Source: CAJBIL01 sp049295655 | GTDB lineage: Bacteria > Pseudomonadota > Gammaproteobacteria > Burkholderiales > Rhodocyclaceae | DNA length: 64,000 nt | Direction of reading: 5' to 3' | Assembly (NCBI GenBank): GCA_049295655.1 | Contig: JBAQRB010000024.1 | Span: 1-64,000 of the forward strand | In this document: piece after piece, positions 7,988-16,430 of the stretch | Position numbering within the stretch: position 1 is the first letter of the stretch | Layout: every line of letters starts with the position of its first letter | Translations under genes and position numbers: made by a program | Notes under the pieces: generated by a model | Told to the model about the DNA's origin: nothing | What the model saw: the letters and a program-made list of their open reading frames with translations, nothing else | The model's database searches: none

Positions 7988-9199
7988 ATGCCCGCCATCC
8001 AGTTTGGACTCGACCGCCTGCTGACCGACGCCACGCTACGCCGCCCGCTCGCCGGCAAACGAATCGCCCTGCTCGCGCACCCCGCTTCGGTGAGCGCCGA
8101 CCTGACGCACGCGCTCGACGCACTCGCCGCGCTGCCCGACCTCGAGCTCACTGCCGCCTTCGGCCCGCAACACGGCCTGCGCGGCGACAAGCAGGACAAC
8201 ATGGTCGAGTCGCCCGACTATCTCGATCCGCTGCTCGGCATCCCGGTCTTCAGCCTGTACGGCGAAGTGCGCCGCCCGACGGCGGCGATGATGGACAGCT
8301 TCGACGTGCTGCTGATCGACCTGCAGGATCTCGGCTGCCGCATCTACACCTTCATCACGACGCTGCGCTACCTGCTCGAAGCGGCAGCCGAACACGGCAA
8401 GCAGGTGTGGATACTCGACCGGCCGAATCCCGCCGGCCGTCCGGTCGAAGGTCTGCTGCTGCGCCCCGGCTGGGAAAGCTTCGTCGGCGCCGGCCCGCTG
8501 CCGATGCGGCACGGCCTGACGATGGGCGAGCTGGCGCGCTGGTTCATCGCGGCACTCAAGCTCGACGTCGACTGCCAGGTCATCGCCATGCACGGCTGGT
8601 CGCCCGCTGCCGGGCCGGGCTACGGCTGGCCGCTCGGCGAACGGACGTGGATCAACCCGAGCCCGAACGCGCCCAATCTCTCGATGGCGCGCTGCTACGC
8701 CGGCACCGTGCTGCTCGAAGGCACGACGCTCTCCGAGGGAAGAGGCACGACCCGCCCGCTCGAACTCTTCGGCGCCCCGGACATCGACGCGCGCGCGCTG
8801 ATCGGCGAAATGCACGCGCTGGCGCCGCAATGGCTGTGCGGCTGCCGCCTGCGCGACTGCTGGTTCGAGCCGACCTTCCACAAGCACGCCGGCCAGCTAT
8901 GCAACGGCGTGCAGATTCACGTCGAGGACGCCAGCTACCAGCATGCCGACTTCCGCCCGTGGCGCCTGCAGGCGCTCGCCTTCAAGGCGCTGCGCCGCCT
9001 GCAGCCCGACTACGCGATCTGGCGCGACTTCGGCTACGAGTACGAACACGAGCGGCTGGCCATCGACCTGATCAACGGCAGTCCGCTGCTGCGCGAGTGG
9101 GTCGACGATGCGCAGGCAACGCCGGCCGACTTCGACGCGCTGGTTGCGCCGGACGAAGCGGCTTGGGAGGCGGAGCGGAAGGCATTTTTGTTGTATTGA
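7988..9199 (+). CDS. DUF1343 family protein, NamZ-type exo-beta-N-acetylmuramidase
   Basis: A 403-aa protein carrying the DUF1343 signatures: FGLDRLL near the start, AFGPQHGLRGDKQDNM, SLYGEVRRPT, DVLLIDLQDLGCRIYTF, ILDRPNPAGR and an EGRGTTRPLELFG motif. The characterised member NamZ of Bacillus removes terminal MurNAc from peptidoglycan fragments, so cell-wall recycling is the likely role. I chose the ATG at 7988; a TTG at 7973 would overlap the preceding stop. No signal peptide is evident here, unlike many homologues, so the cytoplasm is a possible site of action. Substrate assignment rests on family knowledge only. Confidence 0.8.
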   Translation: MPAIQFGLDRLLTDATLRRPLAGKRIALLAHPASVSADLTHALDALAALPDLELTAAFGPQHGLRGDKQDNMVESPDYLDPLLGIPVFSLYGEVRRPTAAMMDSFDVLLIDLQDLGCRIYTFITTLRYLLEAAAEHGKQVWILDRPNPAGRPVEGLLLRPGWESFVGAGPLPMRHGLTMGELARWFIAALKLDVDCQVIAMHGWSPAAGPGYGWPLGERTWINPSPNAPNLSMARCYAGTVLLEGTTLSEGRGTTRPLELFGAPDIDARALIGEMHALAPQWLCGCRLRDCWFEPTFHKHAGQLCNGVQIHVEDASYQHADFRPWRLQALAFKALRRLQPDYAIWRDFGYEYEHERLAIDLINGSPLLREWVDDAQATPADFDALVAPDEAAWEAERKAFLLY

Positions 9200-9209
9200 C
9201 AAAAGACGG

Positions 9210-9300
9210 TTTAACCACAACGGGCACAACGAACACAACGAAAACCAGAAGATAAATGTTTTTGAATTTCGTTGTGCCCGTTGTGCCCGTTGTGGTTAAT
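9210..9300. repeat. Long inverted repeat built of 9-nt steps (copy A), with a partial extra unit after it
   Basis: The left arm 9210-9243 begins TTTAACCACAACGGGCACAA and the right arm 9267-9300 is its near-perfect reverse complement, with a GAA/GGG difference. Each arm contains three 9-nt steps of the CACAACGGG/CACAACGAA type closed by TTAACCAC. The loop is about 23 nt. A short extra right-arm-like piece, TTTCGTTGTGGTTAAT, lies at 9306-9321. The repeat fills the gap between namZ-like and dinB genes and can form a very long hairpin in RNA. Two more copies occur in this window. Confidence 0.9.
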
Positions 9301-9338
9301 GCCTCTTTCGTTGTGGTTAATATCTCTTTAAATCCCCC

Positions 9339-10514
9339 ATGACCCCGCCCCGCCGTATCGCCCACCTCGACATGGACGCCTTCTACGCGTCGGTCGAGCT
9401 GTTGCGCTATCCCGATCTGCGCGGCCAGCCGGTGGTGATCGGCGGGCGCGGCGACCAGCAGCCGGTAACGCTGGCCGACGGCAGCCGGCGCTACGCGCGC
9501 CTGCGCGACTACACGGGGCGCGGCGTGATCACCACCTCGACCTACGAAGCGCGCGCGCTCGGCATCTTCTCGGCGATGGGCGTCATGAAGGCGGCGAAAC
9601 TCGCGCCGGACGCGATCCTGCTGCCGGTCGATTTCGACGCCTACCGCCACTACTCGCGCCGCTTCAAGGCAGCCGTCGCCGGCATCGCACCGCTGATCGA
9701 GGACCGCGGCATCGACGAGATCTACATCGACCTGAGCGGACTGTGCGAGCTGCCCGACGAAATGCAGGCGCTCGCCAGACACCTCAAGCAGGCCGTGTTC
9801 GACGCCACCGGCCTGACCTGCTCGATCGCCATCACGCCGAACAAGCTGCTCTCGAAAATCGGCTCCGACCTCGACAAGCCGGACGGCATCACGCTGCTCG
9901 GCGAGCACGATATCGCCACGCGCATCTGGCCGTTGCCGGTGCGCAAGATCAACGGCATCGGCCCGAAGGCGGGCGAAAAGCTCGCCGCGCTCGGCATCAA
10001 GACCATTGCCGAACTGGCGCAGACCGAACCGGAATTCCTGCTGCTGCACTTTGGCCGCAGCTATGGCGCCTGGCTGCACGCAGCGGCCAACGGCATCGAC
10101 GAGCGCCCGCTGGTGACCGAGAGCGAACCGAAGTCGATCAGCCGCGAAACGACCTTCGAGCGCGACCTGCACCCGGTTCACGACCGCGCGACGCTGACCG
10201 AGGTCTTCACCGGCCTGTGCCGGCGCGTCGCCGACGACCTGCAGCGCAAGGGCTATCTTGGCCGGACGATCGGCATCAAGCTGCGTTTCGAGGATTTCTA
10301 CACGGTGACGCGCGACGTGCGGCTGCCCGCAGCGACCGCCGACGCCGCCACCATCCGCCGCGCCGCCGGCGAATGCCTGCGCCGCATTCCGCTCGACAAG
10401 AGACTTCGCCTGCTCGGCGTGCGGGCCAGCGCGCTGTCGTCGACAAGCACCGTGCGCGCGGCCGAAAGTTCGCCGCAGGGCGAGCTGGCGCTGCTGCCGG
10501 CGGACGGCGCCTAA
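9339..10514 (+). CDS. dinB: DNA polymerase IV (Y-family, DinB)
   Basis: A 391-aa translesion polymerase. The catalytic carboxylates are D11 in AHLDMDAFYASVE and D126/E127 in GIDEIYIDL. The substrate-loop motif TTSTYEARALGIFSAM and the helix-hairpin-helix region KINGIGPKAGEKLAALGI follow. The little-finger domain covers the last 120 residues. Compared with E. coli Pol IV there is an insertion of about 20 residues at 38-60 (around RRYARLRDYTGRG). I know this loop from a betaproteobacterial subgroup, so it is not a defect. There is no clear LexA box upstream, since the repeat abuts the gene. A C-terminal clamp-binding motif is not obvious. Confidence 0.95.
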   Translation: MTPPRRIAHLDMDAFYASVELLRYPDLRGQPVVIGGRGDQQPVTLADGSRRYARLRDYTGRGVITTSTYEARALGIFSAMGVMKAAKLAPDAILLPVDFDAYRHYSRRFKAAVAGIAPLIEDRGIDEIYIDLSGLCELPDEMQALARHLKQAVFDATGLTCSIAITPNKLLSKIGSDLDKPDGITLLGEHDIATRIWPLPVRKINGIGPKAGEKLAALGIKTIAELAQTEPEFLLLHFGRSYGAWLHAAANGIDERPLVTESEPKSISRETTFERDLHPVHDRATLTEVFTGLCRRVADDLQRKGYLGRTIGIKLRFEDFYTVTRDVRLPAATADAATIRRAAGECLRRIPLDKRLRLLGVRASALSSTSTVRAAESSPQGELALLPADGA

Positions 10515-10532
10515 GGCCACGGACAAGCAGGA

Positions 10533-10886
10533 TCAAACCAGGACGTGGCGGGTTTCTGAAAAGAAGCGGTGGATTTGCTGCTCGATGTCCGGATCGATCA
10601 TTTCTGCCGGCCGCCGCCCGTTCGGGCAGGCAAGGCGCGGCGTCGTGCCGAACAGGCGGCAAATCAGCGGTCGCTCGAGATAGACGCGGCAACCGTCGCT
10701 GCCAAGGTGCGGACAACTCAGATCGGCCAGCGCCGCCGCATGCAGCGCTTCGCTGAGCACCGGCAAACGGGACATTTCCTCGCTGGAAGTGGTCACCGGC
10801 CCGCAGCAGTCGTGGCATCCCGGCTGGCAGTCAAACGCCGGAATGCGCTGACGGAAAAACCGGATCTTCTGGCTGACGCCGCTCAC
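10533..10886 (-). CDS. YkgJ-family cysteine cluster protein
   Basis: A 117-aa protein with the pattern FDCQPGCHDCCGP near residues 18-30, a mid-protein CPHLGSDGCRVYLERPLICRLFG and a later ACPNGRRP. These spaced cysteines define the YkgJ / UPF0153-like zinc- or iron-binding family of unknown function. It has no signal peptide. It is convergent with dinB, with an 18-bp gap between the stops. Metal binding is family inference. Confidence 0.82.
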   Translation of the reverse strand: MSGVSQKIRFFRQRIPAFDCQPGCHDCCGPVTTSSEEMSRLPVLSEALHAAALADLSCPHLGSDGCRVYLERPLICRLFGTTPRLACPNGRRPAEMIDPDIEQQIHRFFSETRHVLV

Positions 10887-10973
10887 TGAACGGCTTTCCG
10901 TTCATGGCCAGGCCACGAGGCGCCAGCGTGCGCGACGGCGCTCTTGCCGGAGCGGGGCGTCGGCAAGACGAAA

Positions 10974-11102
10974 CTACAAAGCCGTATTGGTCGAGATGAA
11001 GCGCGAGCAGGCAACCGACAACTGGCGTACGCGTTCGGCCATTTCCGTATCGCCCGTTGCAGAGCCATTCAGCAGATCCATCAAATATTGCAGCTTGTAC
11101 AT
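10974..11102 (-). CDS. Possible 42-aa small protein
   Basis: On the minus strand an ATG at 11102 opens a 42-codon frame ending in TAG at 10974, starting MYKLQYLMDLLNGSATGDTE. GGAGA stands about 9 bp upstream (CTGGAGACGAGATC before the ATG), a good ribosome-binding site. The peptide is amphipathic and soluble-looking, with one cysteine near residue 32. It matches no family I know. It lies alone in the ~400-bp space between the YkgJ gene and the hydrolase gene; I see nothing else in that space (10887-10973 and 11103-11284). The RBS is the main support. Confidence 0.35.
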   Translation of the reverse strand: MYKLQYLMDLLNGSATGDTEMAERVRQLSVACSRFISTNTAL

Positions 11103-11284
11103 GATCTCGTCTCCAGAAATATTCGCACCTGATTTCGGGAACACGAGCCTGACGCTTTGGGGTTTGCCGCTTTTTCCACAGAGGTGGCAATTTTTGCCGA
11201 TTCACCCTGATCCGCTGCCGCTGCAAGCCCGAATCGATGCTCCCGCAGCTACTAAAGCAGGATGCATGCCAAACCATTCGAGAA

Positions 11285-12199
11285 TCACTCGGCGCGTTGC
11301 AGGAAGCCCTCAAGGACTCGGGCGACGCGCTCCGGCTGGTCGTGCTGCAGATTGTGCCCGCAGTCGGCAATCGTCACGACGTCGGCGTCGGCAAAGCAGC
11401 CGATTCGCCGTGCATACTCGTCCGGGTCGTCGCCGAAGCGCTCGTGCACAAAGCCCTGCTCGGCGATCAGCAGCAGGAGCGGCGACGCAACGCTGCGCCA
11501 GCAGGCCAGCGCCTCGTCGATCCGGTAGAGCGTCGGTGCGGCGACCTTGTGCCAAGGATCGCAGGCCAGTTCGACCCGTCCGTCGGCAAGGCGGCGGCTG
11601 CCGTGCTCGGCGAGAAAATCGGCACGCTGTACGGTGAGGCGGGGATTGACCGATCTGAGGCGCCGCGCCAGCGCCGCGTGGTCGGCGTAGGCGCGCAACG
11701 CCGGCGTCTGGCTCTGGGCATCGAGCCAGCGGGCGAGATGGGTCGGCGCGGCCGACGCAGCGCTCGCCGGCAGGCCAAGAAAATCGAGCATCGCCAGTTG
11801 CGCGACGCGTTGCGGCCGCGCCGCCGCGTAGATGCTCGCGATGTTGGCGCCCATGCTGTGGCCGACCAGCCGCGCCGGCTGCTGCGGCGAGTAATGCTGC
11901 AACAGGCAGTCGAGATCGGCGTAATAGTCGGGAAACCAGTACGGCCGCCCGAGCCACTCGGAACCGCCGTAGCCGCGCCAGTCCGGCGCGATGACGTGCC
12001 ATGGCTCGGACAGCGCATCGACGACGAACTGGAAGGTGACCGACGAATCCATCCAGCCGTGCAGCAGGAAAAGTTGCGGCGCATCGGGCGCCCCCCAGTG
12101 GCGAACGTTGTAGCGCAGCCCGCGCACATCGAGCGTTTCAACCCGGGATTCGAGAAATGGCGGCATGGCTTGCGGACTCGGCAAACGAAACGAGGGCAT
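11285..12199 (-). CDS. Alpha/beta-fold hydrolase
   Basis: A 304-aa hydrolase. It shows the oxyanion region LFLLHGWMDSS near residues 43-53, the DWRGYGGSEW turn, the nucleophile elbow GHSMGAN with S115, and the C-terminal histidine in CGHNLQHD. A catalytic Asp or Glu lies in between. Lipase, esterase and C-C hydrolase functions cannot be told apart. The ATG at 12199 overlaps the TGA of the hybrid kinase gene (TGATG), so it is the third cistron of an HD-GYP/kinase/hydrolase operon. That suggests the hydrolase makes or removes a signal for the kinase, or simply rides along. Confidence 0.82.
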   Translation of the reverse strand: MPSFRLPSPQAMPPFLESRVETLDVRGLRYNVRHWGAPDAPQLFLLHGWMDSSVTFQFVVDALSEPWHVIAPDWRGYGGSEWLGRPYWFPDYYADLDCLLQHYSPQQPARLVGHSMGANIASIYAAARPQRVAQLAMLDFLGLPASAASAAPTHLARWLDAQSQTPALRAYADHAALARRLRSVNPRLTVQRADFLAEHGSRRLADGRVELACDPWHKVAAPTLYRIDEALACWRSVASPLLLLIAEQGFVHERFGDDPDEYARRIGCFADADVVTIADCGHNLQHDQPERVARVLEGFLQRAE

Positions 12200-15189
12200 C
12201 AGTGTAGGTTGTTCGAACCCAAAAAACTTGCTACCGGATCATGCCGCGCATCGCCGGAACCGGCGAATTGCCGCAGAGAAGCGATGGTCTCGCGCGCACT
12301 TTCAAAGTCAAAACGCTGAATTTGCTGGTCAAGGATCAGCGCCCTTGCCCCGAGGGCCGCCTGGAACAACGCCGCGTTCTCGTCGATGAACACGACAGCT
12401 GCGGTGTCGTGCTGCGCCAGCAGCACATCGATCTCGTCAAGCAGGCTCCCGAGCAAGCCGATATGCGGCATGCTCCCGGCCGGAACGAGGACTGCCGGCG
12501 GGATTGGCAGCGCAGCGGCGAGGGCGGAAAACTCTAGGCCGACGGCCTGCGTTGCCAAGCCGATTTCGTCACACCCGCGCTCTTCCTGACTCGCTCGCAA
12601 CAGCGCTTCCAGATGCCCTGCCGCTGCCGCCAGCCGGTCTGCGCCAATCGTCGCCGCAGCGCCCTTGAGCGTGTGGGCAAGATGGCGAGCTGTTTGATGA
12701 TCGTTTGCCGACAGGCTCGCCTCAAGCCGCAGCATGTCGTCGGCACGCGCTGCGATGAAGAAGCGCAGCAGTTCGAGATACTTTTTGCTGTTGCCGCGCA
12801 ACGCGGCCAAGCCACGCGTCACGTCGAAGCCCGGCAAGCCGGCGAGGTGCGCCAATACGGCGTCGGCACCGGGGTCGGAAGCCAAGGGCGGCGGACCATC
12901 GGGAAATCCAGCCGTCCCTTCCGCCATGCCGCCAGCGGCCGCCGGCAGCCAGCGCAGCAAGGCGCTGTAAAGCACGACAGGCTCGACCGGTTTGGCGATG
13001 AAGTCGTTCATGCCGACCGCTTCGCAGGCGATGCGGTCTTCGGCAAAGGCATTGGCCGTCATCGCCAGGATCGGTTTTGCCTCCCAGCCAGCCAGGGCGC
13101 GGATCGCACGGGTTGCCGCGAGGCCGTCCATGCGGGGCATTTGCATGTCCATCAGGATCAGGTCGTAGGACTGGCTTGTCGCCTTCTCCACGGCGACACC
13201 GCCGTCTTCTGCCGTATCCACCGTCAGACCGACGCCGTGCAACAACTCCAGCGCAACTTCACGATTGATCGCGTTGTCCTCGACCAGCAGCAAGCGCGCG
13301 GCACCGTGCTGACGGCGCAGTTGCGTCTCGGCGTCCACGGCATCCGTATTCGATGCGGCGGGCATGATGCCGTGCCCACGCTGCAGGCGGGCAGTGAACC
13401 AGAAGATGCTGCCCGGCCCGGAGCGGCTGTCGATGCCGACTTCCCCGCCCATCAGATGCACCAGTCGCCGGGTGATCGCCAGCCCGAGGCCGGTTCCTCC
13501 GTACTTGCGCGTCGTCGAGCTGTCGGCCTGCGTAAATGCGTGGAAAAGACGCGCCACCTTGTCCGGTGCAACGCCGATACCGGTATCGGCAACCTCGAAA
13601 CGCACCAGCAATTCGCCATCGCGCTCTTCCAGCAAGCGGGCGCGCAGGGCGACGGCCCCCTGCTCGGTGAACTTGACGGCATTGCTGGCGTAGTTGAGCA
13701 AGGCCTGGCGCAAGCGGGTCGGATCGCCGCGCAGCCACAGCGGAACGGCATCGCTGTCGACTTCAATCGCCAGCCCCTTGGCGCGCGCCGATTCACCGAT
13801 GATGGACGCGACATTGTCGAGGACGACAGAAAGGGGGAAATCGGTTCTTTCGAGCTGCAAGCGGCCGGCTTCGATCTTCGAGAGATCGAGAATGTCGTTG
13901 ATGATGGACAGCAGATGCCGCCCGGCGCCTTCTATCCGGAGCAGCCGCTCGGCCTGCTCCCCTGATGCGCCGGAACGCCGCAGCAGATGGGTCAGGCCGA
14001 TGATGGCGTTCATCGGGGTGCGGATTTCGTGGCTCATGTTGGCCAGAAAGGCGCTCTTCGCCAGATTGGCCGCATCGGCCTGCTGCCTTGCCGTGACGAG
14101 CTCTGCCGTGCGCTCCTCGACCAGTTGCTCGAGATGATGGCGATGCTGCGCCAGTTCGTCGCCGAGCCGCTTTTTCTCGGTGATGTCTTCCTTCACCGCG
14201 ACATGATGGCTGAGCGTGCCATCGGCCTGGCGCAACGGGGTGATGATGGCGAATTCGAGATACTCGCTGCCGTCCTTGCGCCGGTTGATGAACTCGCCCT
14301 TCCACGTCTCGCCGCGCTGCAGGGCCGCCCACATTTTGACGAACCTCTCCGGCGGCGTCCTGCCCGATTGCAGCAGGCGCGGATTCTTGCCGAGCACCTC
14401 GTCGCGACGGTAGCCGGTCGATTGCACAAAAGCTTCATTCACGTACTCGATCTCGCCGTCCAGATTGGTGATGACGACACTTTCCGGGCTTTGCTCGACG
14501 GCCTGCGCCAGCTTGCGCAGCTGCTCCTCCATCTGCTTGCGTTCGGTGATGTCGCGAGAGACCCCGAACATGCCGATAATCCGCCCGTCGCCATCGCGCA
14601 ACGGCCCCTTGGTCGACAGATAGATGCGCTCGCCATCGACCGTCGACACCATTTCCTCGAAGGTATCGATCATGTTGTCGGCAAGAACACGCAGGTCGTT
14701 GGCACGAATGATCCCGGCCTGTGCCGGCGGAAAGAGCACCGTATCGTCCAGCCCCAAGGCAAGCTCGGCCACCTTGCCGGTGACCCGCGAGGTTTCGTGG
14801 TTGAACAGCAGATAACGGCCGGCAAGATCCTTGGCAAAAATCGCATCGGTCGAACTATCGACAATGGCCGCGAGCAGTTGCTGGCTGCGCATTTTTTCGG
14901 CCTGTGCCGCATGCTCGCGCAGCGATGCAGCCAGCGCCTGGGCAAGCAGGCGGCGGACCAGGATATAGAGCAGCAGCGAGGTAACCGCAACGAACAGCCA
15001 GCCCTTCAGCATGCTGACCAGCGTCATCTGGCGCGGATCGAGAAACAGCAGCGCCACCGCCTTGTCGGACAGCAGGATCCAGAGGCTGGCAAAAACAGCG
15101 TAAATCAGCACCAGGCGCAACGCAGCACCGCTTGCCGGCATCTTGCTACCCGTCGCCAGGGGCTCGCCAGTCAAATACAGCGCCTTCAT
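12199..15189 (-). CDS. Membrane hybrid sensor kinase: 2 TM, PAS, PAS, HisKA, HATPase, REC, HPt
   Basis: A 996-aa kinase. Two membrane segments lie at about 23-43 and 60-82, followed by two PAS/PAC units (about 105-220 and 228-342). The HisKA dimerisation helix has H387 (ANMSHEIRTPMN), and the ATPase domain has DTGIG and GGTGLGL motifs. A receiver domain carries D681 (LILMDMQMPRMDG) and an HPt domain carries H839 (LAHTLKGAAATIG). This is the layout of a BarA-like internal phosphorelay. The final output is probably the HD-GYP regulator just upstream. The ATG at 15189 overlaps the upstream TGA and is preferred to an in-frame TTG one codon earlier. Confidence 0.92.
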   Translation of the reverse strand: MKALYLTGEPLATGSKMPASGAALRLVLIYAVFASLWILLSDKAVALLFLDPRQMTLVSMLKGWLFVAVTSLLLYILVRRLLAQALAASLREHAAQAEKMRSQQLLAAIVDSSTDAIFAKDLAGRYLLFNHETSRVTGKVAELALGLDDTVLFPPAQAGIIRANDLRVLADNMIDTFEEMVSTVDGERIYLSTKGPLRDGDGRIIGMFGVSRDITERKQMEEQLRKLAQAVEQSPESVVITNLDGEIEYVNEAFVQSTGYRRDEVLGKNPRLLQSGRTPPERFVKMWAALQRGETWKGEFINRRKDGSEYLEFAIITPLRQADGTLSHHVAVKEDITEKKRLGDELAQHRHHLEQLVEERTAELVTARQQADAANLAKSAFLANMSHEIRTPMNAIIGLTHLLRRSGASGEQAERLLRIEGAGRHLLSIINDILDLSKIEAGRLQLERTDFPLSVVLDNVASIIGESARAKGLAIEVDSDAVPLWLRGDPTRLRQALLNYASNAVKFTEQGAVALRARLLEERDGELLVRFEVADTGIGVAPDKVARLFHAFTQADSSTTRKYGGTGLGLAITRRLVHLMGGEVGIDSRSGPGSIFWFTARLQRGHGIMPAASNTDAVDAETQLRRQHGAARLLLVEDNAINREVALELLHGVGLTVDTAEDGGVAVEKATSQSYDLILMDMQMPRMDGLAATRAIRALAGWEAKPILAMTANAFAEDRIACEAVGMNDFIAKPVEPVVLYSALLRWLPAAAGGMAEGTAGFPDGPPPLASDPGADAVLAHLAGLPGFDVTRGLAALRGNSKKYLELLRFFIAARADDMLRLEASLSANDHQTARHLAHTLKGAAATIGADRLAAAAGHLEALLRASQEERGCDEIGLATQAVGLEFSALAAALPIPPAVLVPAGSMPHIGLLGSLLDEIDVLLAQHDTAAVVFIDENAALFQAALGARALILDQQIQRFDFESARETIASLRQFAGSGDARHDPVASFLGSNNLH

Positions 15190-16304
15190 CAAAACGCCGG
15201 CTCAACGTGCTCCGCCGCGTCTCGATAACGCTGGGCAATGGCCACAAAGTCAGCAAATCCGGCAAGAAAGACGTCGACCACATCGGGATCGAAGTGCTTG
15301 CCGCGCCCAGCGGCGATGATCGAGCGCGCTTCGGCGTTGGGCATCGCCGGTTTGTAGACGCGGACCGAAACCAGGGCATCGAACACATCGGCGACGGCCA
15401 TCAGGCGCGCAGAAATGGGGATCGCATCGCCGGCCAGACCGTCCGGGTAGCCGCTGCCATCCCATTTTTCGTGGTGCCAGTGGGCAATTTCCTTGGCCAG
15501 CGACAGAAAATCCAGCGGCATTTCGATATCGTGTTCGGCCTGCTCGATGGCATCGCTGCCCAGCCTGGCGTGCGTCTGCATGACCGCCCACTCTTCCGGC
15601 GTGAGCTTTCCGGGTTTGAGCAGGATGTAATCGGGAATGCCGACCTTGCCGATATCGTGCAAGGGCGCCGAACGGGAGAGTAGGCTGATATAGCGTTCGC
15701 TCAGCATCGAGGCAAAGCGGGGATGTTCGCGCAGCCCGAGCGCCAGTCGTTCGACGTAGCCTTGGGTGCGCAGGATATGGTTGCCGGTTTCCGGATCACG
15801 GATTTCAGCCAGATGCGCCAGCGCCCGGATGCTGACGCGCTGCGTCAGATCGTTCTCGGTCATGCGCCGGGCGACTTCGGCCTCAAGCGTTGCGTTCTGA
15901 TCCTTCAGCCAGTCGCGCGCCTGCTTGGCCTCAAGCTGGGTGCGCACGCGGGCGAGCACGACGGTCGGGTTGATCGGCTTGGTGATGTAATCGGCAGCCC
16001 CCAGCAGCAGGCCGCGCTCCTCGTCCTCGACGCTCGCCTGGGCGGTGAGGAAAACGACCGGAATATCACGGGTCGCAGCGACTTCGCGCAAACGGGCAAG
16101 CACGGCATAACCGTCCATTCCCGGCATCATCACATCGAGCAGGATGAGGTCGGGCTTGGTCGTGCCATTCGCCACCCGCAAACCTGCAGCCCCCGAAGTG
16201 GCGGCCAGGACTCGATAACGCGGACGCAGCAAGGTGCTTAAAACACTCAGGTTTTCGGCTGAGTCGTCAATGATCAGGATGACGGAGCTAAGTAGGCGCT
16301 TCAT
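15189..16304 (-). CDS. Response regulator with HD-GYP c-di-GMP phosphodiesterase output (RpfG-like)
   Basis: A 371-aa protein. The N-terminal receiver (1-125) has the acidic pair D13/D14 and phospho-acceptor D57 (LILLDVMMPGMDG). A short coiled linker leads to an HD-GYP domain with HD at 216-217 (LHDIGKVGIPD), HHEKWDGSGYPDG at 277-289 and intact ligands. It should degrade c-di-GMP when phosphorylated. It is the first cistron of the operon with the hybrid kinase, its likely cognate phosphodonor; the stop/start overlap (TGATG) supports coupling. Confidence 0.93.
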   Translation of the reverse strand: MKRLLSSVILIIDDSAENLSVLSTLLRPRYRVLAATSGAAGLRVANGTTKPDLILLDVMMPGMDGYAVLARLREVAATRDIPVVFLTAQASVEDEERGLLLGAADYITKPINPTVVLARVRTQLEAKQARDWLKDQNATLEAEVARRMTENDLTQRVSIRALAHLAEIRDPETGNHILRTQGYVERLALGLREHPRFASMLSERYISLLSRSAPLHDIGKVGIPDYILLKPGKLTPEEWAVMQTHARLGSDAIEQAEHDIEMPLDFLSLAKEIAHWHHEKWDGSGYPDGLAGDAIPISARLMAVADVFDALVSVRVYKPAMPNAEARSIIAAGRGKHFDPDVVDVFLAGFADFVAIAQRYRDAAEHVEPAF

Positions 16305-16430
16305 ACGGATTTGTCACCAGCTTGGTAATAGTATGCGAGTCTAAGCCCATTTCATTTCTACGGGAATCGGGCAGAATTGCGCCACCCCTGCGCTGGAGAC
16401 AATTCCAGACTTCCCTTGCAAAGCCTTCCG

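Noticed and set aside
7945..9255. A 436-codon plus-strand frame overlapping the NamZ-type gene in another frame
   Set aside because: Arg/Ala/Pro-rich product typical of a wrong frame in GC-rich DNA; the overlapping frame carries the DUF1343 motifs.
9210..9321. Period-9 repeat considered as a CRISPR or tandem array
   Set aside because: Units are 9 nt with no spacers and form inverted arms; no cas genes are nearby.
9072..10526. A 484-codon minus-strand frame across dinB and the repeat
   Set aside because: Antisense shadow of Pol IV; its C-terminal TTTGTTGT-type peptide is just translated repeat.
11237..12319. A 360-codon plus-strand frame opposite the hydrolase
   Set aside because: The minus strand shows an intact alpha/beta hydrolase with GHSMG; the plus frame has no motif.
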